Positions 34,779-45,498 of a stretch of DNA of 64,000 nucleotides are shown in pieces. The notes below the pieces were generated by a model. That model searched no databases. It was not told where the DNA came from and saw only the letters and a program-made list of their open reading frames with translations. The DNA is from Chamaecyparis obtusa (lineage: Eukaryota; Streptophyta; Pinopsida; Cupressales; Cupressaceae): NCBI GenBank assembly GCA_027943335.1, contig BSBK01002059.1, positions 868,001 through 932,000 on the forward strand. The letters run 5' to 3'. The position numbers and the translations under genes are program-made. Numbering within the stretch: the first letter of the stretch is position 1; the number at the start of each line of letters is the position of its first letter.

Positions 34779-35019
34779 TTGTTGTCAAAGGGGGAGAGAT
34801 ACTTACAAAATTGTCTATATATGATAAGGAAGGATACTCATAGGGGGAGTTCTATGGATTATTATGAAGTGTTATAGATTATGTGTATATTTGGAGGAGA
34901 TATAAGGGTAGTATACTTATTTTATACTATGGCCACAATTTTGATACAAATTTTGAGATTTTGACTTGTACACTTAGCCAATTTTCTCATATGTTGCCAC
35001 CAATGACAAAGGGGGAGAT
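34779..35019 (+). promoter_or_regulatory. Three polypurine tracts of family B
   Basis: TCAAAGGGGGAGAGATA (about 34785-34801), TAGGGGGAGT (34841-34850) and ACAAAGGGGGAGAT (35006-35019). The last abuts the 3' LTR and is the expected plus-strand primer. Confidence 0.8.
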
Positions 35020-36008
35020 TGTTGGAAATTTGGCTGAGGTATGTACATGGATTTTGTCATTATGGAAACATATGTTCCCTATGATGATCAAATAAGATGG
35101 AAAGTAAGTATGGAAGATCGCAAACTAAAATTGTCTAAGTATGAAACAATGTTTTTGATAGAGCACCCGATACAGTTTGTTTTGGCAACATTCACTGGAG
35201 CATGATTAGAGTTTACGCAATAGAACATAGACTCTATGGTTTCTAAGGATACCCCATCTTAGTGTGCAAAAGAGTATGGATATTATGGATAAAGTTATGA
35301 TTATTTTATCGATGACAGAGTACAGCCGATAGAGCAGTTTTGAAAGCAGAACTAGTAAATGAATTAAGGGATTATTTTGCTTGTCAAAATAATGACTTAA
35401 TATTATAAAGAGATGATATCCTAGATGTTTAATCTTGGATAAAGATATGCAATCTGATAGGAGAAAGATATTATGTTTGTATCTTATATAAATAAAGATG
35501 TACCGAACATACTTGAAATGTAACTTGTAACTTGTGATAGTTGTATATTGTGATAGTAGTGAAAGTTGTTGATGTGAAGTTGTAATCAGTACCATATTGT
35601 AATCAATAAACATTTGTATTACTTGTTTGGGTAGTGAGCTCATCTGGTAATCATGTTTTGTATCTACAACTCCTAACAGGGTTGAGGCTTCTAACAAGGC
35701 CTATAGTCCCTTAACCAGGACTGATACACTATATGATTGTAACAAGCTCCTAATAGGGTCAACATCCTTAATAGGATATCTTTTGATTAGTGGATCTTTG
35801 TGGGTACCATCCCCACCAGGGTTTTCCCTTGGCCAGGGTTTCCTTGAGAACATATCATGTGCTATGAGTTCTTTACATTTACTGTTATGTATGCTATTTA
35901 GTTTCTTATGCTTTAAAGTAATCTATTATATCCATAAGTGGGCAAACGTAAAAGTTTGTGAAATATTGATTCACCCCCCCCCCCTCTTAGTATTTCCTAT
36001 TTCTAACA
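35020..36008 (+). repeat. 3' LTR of family B
   Basis: 989 bp, TGTTGGAAATTTGG to TATTTCTAACA, with TATATAAATA at 35485-35494 and a run of eleven C at 35974-35984. It is followed by the TGACT target-site copy. Confidence 0.95.
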
Positions 36009-37630
36009 TGACTATCATACCATGTATCTCAGATTTGTCTATTTCACTATATTTTTCATAAAACTTCCCTACTTGATCAATTCTTCCCTCATCAATTATT
36101 CTTGCACTTAGCACACTGAGACTAGGTTTGAAACTTACTTTAGGAGGTTCTTGTGAGTTCTTTATGTTCCTTGTGACTCTTGAGGATGGATGACTAGTGT
36201 TGATATCTTTCTTCCTCTTCAACATTTCCTTATACTTAGGAGGAGCGGTAAGGTCAATGGTTTCTTTAGGCACAGAAGGAGTAACATCAGTTTTACCCTT
36301 CTGTTCATCAGATATTTCTATCTTCACCTTCTTTAGCTTGGGATCATCTGATTCTGCCTTTGTTGCATCCGTGCTCTCTAATTTTGAAGCAATCTTTTGT
36401 TCCCTTGCTTTGTCTAGGTCTTCTTGAGACACTCCATATATTCTCAAGATTTCTGAGGTAACTTTAGAAACCTTTCTTTTTGTTGCTGCATTGTTTAATA
36501 CCGCATAAACTTCTCTAGTTTTCTCCTCATAGGTTCCCCATCTTGGCTCATTAGGGTCTTTAGGTGCTGATAATAGAACTTGATCATAAGCTTCTAAAAC
36601 TTGTTCATCTACTTCATATCCAAGTGGATGAATCCACTTTGTTCTAGGTTCAACTACCTCCATGCATGTTATGTCTGTTTCAACCATAAAATAGATAGTA
36701 TCCTTATACTTCTCAACTATCTTCTCTGGTATCCTATACCTCATCTACATCTTAGCTCTAAATGTCTTCAACTCTAGAGTCATGTGGTCCTTCAAATTGC
36801 TCTTAGTACATGCCTTGAGAGATATATGAGATATTGTGGGAATGGATTTGTCTAGATACAAATCAGATACTTTTCTAATAATGTGAAAGTACATATAGAT
36901 GATCAAAGACCCAAATATGAATTTCTTGGTCTTATCATGCTTGATTGCCTTGATGTTGTCAATAAATTGTGCATGCAAGATTCCACATAGGTTGAAATCT
37001 CCATTCTCTTTTACTATTCTTATGGCTACAAGAATTATGGCCACAGACACACTATTCACCCTACTGGTGTGTTGAAACCTATACCCAAGTATCATAGGCA
37101 TCAATTTGATGTCATCTTTCTCAATAGGCTCAATGGTCATTCCACTTCTATCACTCCTTGACTTGAAAGTTTTTTCAAAAATATTCCTCAAATATTTTCC
37201 CACTAGAAGGACAATGCCTATTCTTGAGAGGCCCGTCATCTCATAAATTAGGTCACTAGTAATTTTGACCAGCACTTCACCTATCCAAAATAGGTCATTA
37301 TGAATCCTGCTCAAAAGAATCTTGATCCATTCTAATTCATAGAACTCATATGCCATAGCATACTCTACTATAGGGTGATTATCCCACCGCGCATACTCAT
37401 CCAAGAAGGTTTTGTCTAGTTTTAACCTAGTTTCTATGTGCACCCTTAATCTATCCAATCCTACTGGTTCTTTCTTATAGTATATGTATGCCCTAATGTC
37501 CTCGACATGCATAACACCCATAGGCATGCGGTAAAATGCCCCTTTTAGGTCATCTAGTGTAGACTTAAATGGATGCCTCTTAAACACATATTTTCTTCTC
37601 TGCAACATCAAATACTATAGGAGCAGCCAT
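36009..37630 (-). pseudogene. Family A second ORF, N-terminal half
   Basis: On the minus strand it starts at ATG 37630 (MAAPIVFD), has an early frame change near 37605, and then runs open as KYVFKRHPFKSTLDDLKGAF, MGVMHVEDIRAYIYYKKEPV, HPIVEYAMAYEFYELEWIKI, LLSRIHNDLFWIGEVLVKIT, SDLIYEMTGLSRIGIVLL and IEKDDIKLMPMILGYRFQHT. A stop at 36745 is followed directly by YRIPEKIVEKYKDTIYFMVE, TDITCMEVVEPRTKWIHPLG, then a charged tail (DDPKLKKVKIEISDEQKGKT). It is homologous to the family B second ORF across this whole half. Together with 28855-27271 the ORF is about 1,069 codons. It is better preserved than the family B copy, with open stretches of 288 and 257 codons. Function unknown. Confidence 0.85.
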
Positions 37631-38055
37631 CACTTACTTGAATATCACTTTCACAAAGGTTTCTAAGAGATTCTGAATCAGCGTGATGAACTAGGGTTTT
37701 TGCAACCAATCAAATGCACCACAAATCACTTGATGAATCAAAATGTAATCCTTCTCAATCAACTTCTAAGACTCTTTTTCTCTTCAATTAGTTTTAATTT
37801 GAATGCAATGATAGACCTTCTAACTTCTGTGTACTTTAAAGTAGAATTTATACCATTACTGCTTGTCACGTAAACTAGGCTTTCACTTGGAAATTTCTAT
37901 CTTTCATCCTGCAACAATCAGCTAGTGCACTCTTGCATGAAGGTTTCTATAGTCTCCAAAAGCTTAATTCTAAAGTCACATACTCTGAGAGTGAGTATAC
38001 TAGCCACGCAGGGGTCTAGAGCTAAATTAGCTCCCCCTATGACCCTAAGGGCCAT
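37631..38055 (-). other. Spacer between gag and the second ORF of family A
   Basis: No convincing frame is present. Its position and size match the 435-base spacer of family B. Confidence 0.5.
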
Positions 38056-39166
38056 TCATCCAGATGTAGAGGGTGCATCCACTATGGAAGCATCCAATAC
38101 ATACTCATCAGCCTTGTCCTTCTTTTCTTCTGACCAAATTAAGCTCACATGCTCTGAAGCTTTCACAAAATTGACTTCTCCTTCGAGCTTTTTGGGGCTT
38201 TCCTGACCTTGCTTCCTTGATCTGAAACACTTTGAGATGTGTCCAGCTTTGTTACAAGAGTGACAAATGACTGGAGGCCTTATATTCCTTGGTGCATTGA
38301 CATGGGTCACCATTGTACATTGTTTAGCTAAGTGACCATTATAGTTACATATCTGACATGTAACATTCTGAGAACTTCTTTCATTTGACTGATTTTGATT
38401 TCTTTGATTATACTGAGTCCTGTTCTTTTGACTTGTCTTGCAATTCATAGCTCTATGACCAAATTTATTGCATGAATAACAGTAACCATTAAAAGGTCTT
38501 ACCTTTGTACAATTCCTTGCTATGTGTCCATGCTTGTTACGTGCATAAAAAGTGCGGTCTACTAGCTTGCGCTCATTCTTTGGTGGTTCAATATGATCCT
38601 TGGTCTAACTTCTAGTCTCCTTAGCATCTGAGGTGCCTTCTAGTGCTTTCATTCTTGCTCGCATGTTATCAATCTAATTTTTTGCTTCATTGTATCCAAT
38701 GCAGCTAGTATCTCCTTTGGCTCTTCTTGCATACAACTGAGATTCTATCAAATCAAAACTGGAGTGTAATTTATCAATGTGATTCTTAGCCTCTTTCAAT
38801 TTAGATTCTAAGTTTTCCTTGTTGTTTCTTAGCTCTAAGATTTCCATGTTTGCTTGCCTCAATTCTTCATTCAGTTGAAGGTTCTCTTTGACCTATTCAT
38901 CATAGACTTCCTAATTGTTGGTCATCTTATCATCAAATTCTTCAAGTTGTTCTTTTAAGGATTTATTTTCATCATCTAGCTTCTTGACCATTTTCCCTAG
39001 ATCACTGGTAGAGCATTCTTTCAAATGTTTCCTTAGCCTTTTGATGACTAATTGAGCATCACTGAGTTTTTCCTTTAGTTCTTCAGTTTCTCTTTCAAAT
39101 TTGTCCAGGTCTTCAAGAGCAACTTCAAGATTTCTTTTTTAGATTTTTCATTTTTTCTTTGTCCAT
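38056..39166 (-). pseudogene. Family A gag: coiled coil plus four zinc knuckles
   Basis: On the minus strand ATG 39166 begins MDKEKMKNLKKKS. A coiled-coil region with several stops follows (for example NMEILELRNNKENLESKLKE, 38862-38674). Then come four knuckles: YARNKHGHIARNC, which has lost its first cysteine, CYSCNKFGHRAMNC, CQICNYNGHLAKQC and CHSCNKAGHISKCF, in which the final cysteine is displaced. The tail VNFVKASEHVSLIWSEEKKD ends with a stop at 38056. The layout is the same as in family B, including the block PFNGYCY before the second knuckle, so the two gags are homologous. No protease motif follows. Confidence 0.85.
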
Positions 39167-39206
39167 GATCTCCTCAAGTGGTTAAAATTCTTTGCTAAGG
39201 ACCAGA

Positions 39207-39218
39207 GCTCTGATACCA
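39207..39218 (-). promoter_or_regulatory. Primer-binding site of family A, initiator tRNA-Met
   Basis: GCTCTGATACCA on the plus strand is TGGTATCAGAGC on the minus strand. It lies two bases inside the 5' LTR end at 39221, the same spacing as in the other elements. Confidence 0.95.
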
Positions 39219-39220
39219 AT

Positions 39221-40064
39221 TACTAGGAATGGGAACACTGAGAGGGGGGGTGAATCAGTGTTCACTGTATTTTATCTTTTTACTTAATCTTTAAACTGAA
39301 CTTAAATGCTTAAGTACTAAAATGAATATCCACATAAACATGAAACATAAAATCAACAAATAACACCAATATGGTTACGGGGAAACCCAAATAGGTAAAA
39401 ACCCCAATGGGAATTGACACCCACTAATATTTTGTACTATTGTTTTATGATCCTTGTTAGAAGATCCTTAACCCTGTTAGGAGTTTCTTTACAATGCATG
39501 AAGTATAGTAGACCTTGTCAAGGATCAGACCCTATTAGGAGTATTTTACAATAGTCCCTATTAGGGGAGTGGACGCACTGTCCTAGAGCTCTCTACTCAA
39601 GTGGTGAAGGCTACAACCTTCTAATTTTAGATACACACTATATTTGTTGGATGAACTGTCACTGTGACATTGTTTGTCAAATCAGTTCCTTTGATGTGCC
39701 GATACTTTGACCTCTTGCAAAGCTCTAATACATCTTAAAGACTCTTCACACACTTGAGCTCTCCTTATTATTCCTCTATATCAACTTCCATGCTAATTAC
39801 AATGGGCACATCTCTTATTTATATGCGCATACAAAATAAACAACTAGGTCGGCCCTTAAACCTATTACATAAAATGCTTCCAAATGAATTGGCTCAAGCA
39901 TGTTTACAAACAAACATACATACATGTCGGCAACCTAATTACAATAGGTGCATAGCCTTTACATCATTAGAATATAACCACAACTCAAAATGATAATAGT
40001 CAGCTGCTTACTCTATTCTTCACTAGCACACACTGGCTGTGTAACTTCAACTATCTATATCTTT
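39221..40064 (-). repeat. 5' LTR of family A, part 1
   Basis: 844 bp that match the start (plus-strand view) of 25964-27074, with the terminal TGTT changed to TACT. It includes TATAAATA on minus (39823-39816) and a run of seven C on minus (39250-39244). It is interrupted at the TCTTT target site by the copia element. Confidence 0.9.
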
Positions 40065-41226
40065 TGTTAGGAATGAATGCAAAGTGTTTTGGCAGTCATT
40101 CTATAGCAGTTTTTGTTGCATTGATGACTTGGATTGTCATTGATGTCAACACAGTGATATTCTGGATATTAGCAGGAATGTAGGTACAGTTTTGTTTTGT
40201 GCACATGTTGTATTGTAGATTGGATTTTGTGCAGTTGATGGTACATTATTTAGTGTGTTATTAACCTATGGTTAATAGCACAAAAATAAATTTATTCATT
40301 TGTAAGAGTTATGAGCATTTTGGTGAAAGCAGTGTTTAGACAGTGTTTCTGTGTAGCGATTTTCAAAAATCAGAGGATATCTCTTAGTTGGGATGGAATC
40401 TAATTTTGTGCAGTTAAAGGGATGTTGGAGACTCATTAATGATGATGTGGTTCATAGCACAAACTTTGAGGACATGTTTGGAGAAAGTTATAGTAACTGG
40501 AAGCCGATAGTTTTATGTGAATTCTATGTGTAGCATGTAGAATTTATTATTTTATAATTGAGGACTGACTCATTTGTAATTATTTGAGTTTGGTATATAA
40601 GAAGGAATATTTTCCTTATTTTAATGAGTACTATGAAGAGTGAGATGTGAATATATGCATGAAGTGAAGAAAAGAGCTAATTCAGTGATGAAGGAAGACT
40701 TGTGAGTACAGAGATCTAAAATTGTGATCTTGTGTAGCAGAGAGTGCAGTTTTGGCATAGTGTGAAGGAGGTAATATATTTCCTATTATTCTATTGAATA
40801 ATTCTAAGATCTTCTGGATAGTGGGTTCAGAGATCTTGCCTTGAAGCTATTTGGGCAGTGGGTCCTTCTGTCTTCCATAAACTCTTAACCGGGTTAGAAT
40901 CTTTTAACAGGGATTTAGAATCTCCTAACAGGGATTTATATGTACTAAATGTATTTCATAAGACTCCTAATAGGGTCCATCCTCTAACAAGGAACTTTCA
41001 TATTAGTACATCATTTTGTGGGCATCATTCCCACCAGGGTTTACTCTTTTCAAGAGGTTCCCTAGTTAACATATCTTGTGTTATTGTGCAATTGTGTATG
41101 ATTATCTTTCTATGGTTGATCAGTACATTGATTATATTGTTTAAAGCTATTGAATGGATAAATTATCTGATAACTAATTCACCCCCCCCCCCTCTAAGTT
41201 ATCTTGAGGATCTTTACTTTCTAACA
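40065..41226 (+). repeat. 5' LTR of the copia element
   Basis: Runs TGTTAGGAATGAATGC to ACTTTCTAACA. TATATAAG at 40594-40601 is the likely TATA box. A run of eleven C lies at 41182-41192 after TAATTCA. TCCTAACAGGGA-type words recur around 40890-40990. Confidence 0.95.
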
Positions 41227-41228
41227 AT

Positions 41229-41240
41229 TGGTATCAGAGC
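41229..41240 (+). promoter_or_regulatory. Primer-binding site, initiator tRNA-Met
   Basis: TGGTATCAGAGC begins two bases after the LTR, identical to the sites of families A and B. Confidence 0.95.
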
Positions 41241-41281
41241 AGCAGGCCTTGAAAGAAAAGTTTAACAACTTAAGGATATCC

Positions 41282-42160
41282 ATGGCGAATTTCAGAAAAG
41301 AAAACCCTAAGTTTGATAGAGTAAATTTTGACAGCTGGAAAGAAAAGATGAAGAAACATCTATTGTGTTTAGGACCAAGTTATTGGTTGATTACAAAGAA
41401 TGAGAAGACTATCATTGAGGAAGACAATCTAGAGGCAGGAACTAAAGATGAACTAGATCTACTCATGTGTAACATACTTGCAAGAGAAGCACTTTTGTTA
41501 GCACTACCAAAGAATGAATATAGTCAGGTAAGATGTTTGAAAAAATTTCATGCAATTTGGAAAGCTTTACATTCTACTTTTAAAGGTGATGAATGTGCAA
41601 AGAAGGCTAGATTACATAATTGGATTTATGCATTTGAAGATATTGGAATGATGGAAGATGAATCTATTAGAAGCTATATTGGTAGGATGTTTGAGATTGT
41701 GATAGGAATAAAGTCTTGTGGAGGTGATAAGATAGAGAATGAAGTGATATGGAAAATTCTGAGAACTTTGACACCAGTATTCAAGCAGACAATGCAGATG
41801 ATTGAACAAGTGATACCTTGTACATCAAAATTTTCAAGAGAGACTCTTCTTGGAAGATTAGAAACAATAGAGATGAACTTGAGATTATTAGGAGAGCTAC
41901 CTAGAATGGAAATAGCATTCAGTGCTCTTAGCATTAGACCTACAAGAAGTACTAGTGTGAATGGAGATTATGCTAGCAGTAGCAGATCTGAGGAAGATAA
42001 GAAGATTGAAGAAGGTATTGCATTACTTGTAAAAGGAGAACCAGATGGTAAGAAAATCTTTAAATGTTGGACTTGTCAAGAATATGGTCATTTTGCATCT
42101 AAATGTCCTAAAAGAGTTAAGAAGTATAGAAGCAACTTTAAACCTAGTAGATCTAAATAA
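41282..42160 (+). pseudogene. Copia gag with one zinc knuckle
   Basis: ATG 41282 starts MANFRKENPKFDRVNFDSWK and the frame is open for 292 codons. It has the typical plant copia gag core (NFDSWKEKMKKHLLCLG, AIWKALHSTFKGDECAKKAR, IRSYIGRMFEIVIGIKSCGG, DEVIWKILRTLTP-like segments). It ends with a single CX2CX4HX4C knuckle, CWTCQEYGHFASKC, and a basic tail before TAA 42158. Gag forms the virus-like particle. In an active copy the frame would continue straight into pol, so this TAA is a disabling change. The contrast with the four knuckles of families A and B shows that their gag did not come from this copy. Confidence 0.9.
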
Positions 42161-43954
42161 TGTTATTATGCAAATGATGAAGATTTTGAAGCAGGAATTG
42201 AAAAACATTTAAGTGACAGTGATAATGATAACTTTGAGGAAATAGGATTTGTAGCAATTAAAGATGAAATTTCTGAATCAGATAAAAGGGAAGAAAAAGC
42301 ATTAGTTTCACAAGTTGAAAAGAAATCTAATTGGATTATAGACAATGGTTGTTCACATCATATGACTGGAGATAAAAGAAAGTTTGTTAAGTTAGATAAT
42401 TATGATGGAGGAATTGTTAGAGTTGGTAACAATGCAGCTTGTTTGATTAAGGGTATATGATCTATTACTCTTGATGGAAAGACTAACACTGATGATGTTT
42501 ACTTTGTTGATGGACTAAGACATAATCTACTAAGCATTGGACGATTGGCTGATAAGGGTTATCAAGTTTGGTTTTCTGAGAAAACTTGTGTGATAAAAGA
42601 TAAAGATGGAAATCTGATTGGAAAAGGATCCAGAACCAGAGGTAATGTATTTTAGTTGAATCCTATTGAGATGACATGTTTGATAACTAGGATTGATGAT
42701 AGTTGGTTATGGCATAAAAGGTTTTGTCATATAAACTTTGATAATATTGTCAAGGTGAGCACTACACTTGCGGTAAGAGCCTTACCTAGAATTATGAAAC
42801 CTACTAACATGATTTGCAAAGAATGTATGATGGAAAAGTAGAAAAGGAGTTCATTTCCCAATAAGAAGTTCACATCAGCAGAGAAGTTGGAGATTGTTCA
42901 TACAGACTTGAGTGGTCCTACTAGGACTAGAGGATTCTGTGGTGAAAGGTATTTTATAATTCTTGTTGATGATTTTACAAGAATGATGTCGATTGCATTT
43001 TTGAAAGAAAAATCTGAAGCATTTGATAAGTTTAAGATCATGAAAAGCAAACTTGAGAATGAATCTGGAATGAAGATTAAGTGTCTAAGATCTGATAGAG
43101 GTGGTGAATTTACATCTAGAGAGTTTAACACTTTTTGTGAAATGAATGGTATTAAGAGACAACTTTCAGCCCCTAGAACACCAGAACAAAATGGTATTGT
43201 AGAAAGAAGAAACAGGTCAATAACTGAAGTAGCAAGAGCTATGTTGTTTGAAAATGATTTGGCTAAAACATTTTGGAGAGAAGCAGTGAACACAACAGTA
43301 TACACTATGAACAGAGTACAAATCAGAGCAGATACAAAGAAGACACCTTATGAATTATGGTTTGGACATACACCCTTAGTTAAGTATTTTAGAATTTTTG
43401 GAAGTAAATGTTATATAAAGAGAGATGATGATATAGGAAAGTTTGATCCTAGAAGTGATGAAGGAATATTTCTTGGATATTCTTTAAAAAGAAAAGCATA
43501 TAGATGTTATAACAAAAGAACTAAGACTATTGTTGAAATTGCAAATGTAAAAGTTGATGAGAAGTTTAAAATTCAGGAAAGAATGCTTGATTATGAATCT
43601 GATGGAGAAGCACAACCTCAGCCTAACATTGAAAATGCAGAATTATTTTTTGAAACTAACAGTGATTTGCTGAATGGAAGTCATACTGAAGAAGACATAG
43701 AAGAAAATAGAGAAGAAAACAAAGAAGAAAGCAGAGAAGAATCTACAATCGGAACAAGATCAGTAACTATGACACCTAATAGGTATACTTCAAGACATCA
43801 CCTTGTTGATAAAGTTATTGGAAGTTTAGATAGAGGAGTTTTGACTTGGAATAAGGTACATTTATGTTTGATTTCTCAAATTGAACCTAAGACTACTAAT
43901 GAAGCTTGTGAAGATGAACATTGGATCAATGCTATGAAAGAAGAACTAGAGTAG
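42161..43954 (+). pseudogene. Copia protease and integrase, same frame as gag
   Basis: The protease active site reads WIIDNGCSHHMTGDK at 42332, with D-N-G in place of the D-S/T-G of an active aspartic protease. Then come the pre-integrase spacer (DGLRHNLLSIGRLADKGYQV) and the integrase zinc-binding module (WLWHKRFCHINFDNI, later CKECMMEK). The catalytic core follows: HTDLSGP, LRSDRGGEFTSREF, and PRTPEQNGIVERRNRSI, supplying D, D and E. The C-terminal region has GKFDPRSDEGIFLGYS. Stops lie at 42158, 42458 (TGA), 42653 (TAG), 42839 (TAG) and 43952 (TAG). The integrase core itself (42887-43951) is open for 355 codons. Confidence 0.95.
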
Positions 43955-45428
43955 ATTGAAAAAATAAGACATGAGAATTGGTCCCTAGACCTGAAGACAA
44001 GAATGTGATTGGAACAAAGTGGGTATTCAGAAACAAGATGAATGAACAAGGAGAAGTGATAAGAAACAAAGCAAGATTGGTATGTAAAGGATATTCACAA
44101 CAAGAAGGAATTGACTATGAAGAAACTTTTGCACTTGTGGCCAGACTTGAAGCAGTGAGAATGTTTCTAGCATATGCAACTTACAAGAAATTCAGAGTGT
44201 ATCAGATGGATCTGAAATCAGCATTTTTGAATGGTGAATTGGAAGAAGAAGTCTACATTGAGCAACCTAAAGGTTTTCCTTTGACACAACAAGGAGATAT
44301 GGTATGTAAGTTAAAGAAAGCTTTACATGGATTAAAACAAGCACCTAGAACCTAGTATACAAGATTGGATAAGTATTTATTGAAATTGGGATTTATAAAA
44401 GGAACAGGAGATAGTAACTTATACACAAAAGAAATTGAGAATGGTTTGTTGGTTATAGTCATATTTGTTGATGATATTATCTTTGGAGGAGAAGATGAAG
44501 CTAGTGACAAATTTGCAGATGAAATGAAGACTGAATTTGAGATGAGCATGATTGGAGAAATGAAATATTTTTTTGGGATTACAGATAACATAAAGCAAGG
44601 AAGGTATAATTGTAAGTCAGACTAAGTATTTAAATGAATTATTGAAAAGATTTGGAATGGAAGATTCTAAACTTGTTGGAACACCTATGGTAACCAGACA
44701 TAAGTTATCTAGCAAAGATGAGACACCAACAATTGAGCAAAAAAAGTACAGATCTATGATTGGAGGATTGCAGTACTTGACACATACAAGACCTGATATA
44801 GCACATTCAGTGGGGATTGTAGCAAGATTTCAAGTAGAACCTAAAGAATCACATTATGTAGCAGTAAAGAGGATACTGAGATATCTGAAAGGAATAATGG
44901 ATTATGGATTATGGATTATGGTATGAGAATTCTGATGATTTTACCTTACGTGCCTATACTGATGCAGATTGGGGAGGTAGCATTGATGAAAAGAAAAGCA
45001 CCAGTGGTGGAGCCTTTTTTCTTGGAGGTAAATTGGTCTCTTGGCTAAGTAAGAAGCAAAATTGTACTTCACAAAGCACAACACAAGCAGAATATGTTGT
45101 AGTAGAAAATAATTGTAATCAGATTAATTGGATGAAGTAGATGTTGAAAGATATTTGAATAAAGTTTGATGAGCTTGTTGTTATACATTGTGATAACACT
45201 AGTACAGTGAGTATGTCAAAAAATCCTATTTTACATTCTAAGACTAAACATATTGAGATCAAGTATCATGTTGTAAGAGAGAAAGTTGCAGAAAAAGAAG
45301 TAAGATTGGAGTACATAAGTACAAAGGAGCAGATAGCAGATATATTTACAAAGCCTTTACCTAAGGATAAATTTGTGTATCTGAGAGGTATGCTTTGGGT
45401 TATGCCCCAACCTATTTTTGAGAATTGA
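43955..45428 (+). pseudogene. Copia reverse transcriptase and RNase H, frameshifted
   Basis: A base lost near 43960 moves the frame. RT then reads [74 protein letters not shown] and a catalytic FVDDIIFGG, where most copia RTs have YVDD. TAG at 44353 replaces the tryptophan expected after APRT. A second frame change follows near 44576. The third part (44642 on) has FGMEDSKLVGTPM and MIGGLQYLTHTRPDIAHSVG. Another frame change at 44897-44921 lies in a 7-bp tandem repeat. RNase H reads YTDADWGGSIDEKKSTSGGA, SQSTTQAEYVVVE and HCDNTSTVSMSKNPILHSKT, ending IADIFTKPLPKDKFVYLRGM. The final stop is at 45426. Confidence 0.95.
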
Positions 45429-45498
45429 TGCAGATGATTGCATCCATCCAGTGGTATATGAGCCCTATCTTTCTTCTGGATTAGATGTTGGAACTTCC

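Larger units (their letters stand above)
28856..36008 (+). mobile_element. Nested plus-strand, pol-less copia-like retrotransposon (family B)
   Basis: 7,153 bp, with LTRs of 987 and 989 bp, flanked by a perfect TGACT duplication (28851-28855 and 36009-36013). It is inserted in the second ORF of family A. It contains a primer site for tRNA-Met, a gag with zinc knuckles, a second ORF of about 1,021 codons that is homologous to that of family A, and three purine tracts. No pol domain is present anywhere in the 5.2-kb internal region. The LTRs differ at scattered positions, so it is not a very recent insertion, and both ORFs carry stops. Confidence 0.95.

Noticed and set aside
42898..43305. 135-codon minus-strand frame
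   Set aside because: Antisense shadow of the copia integrase core.
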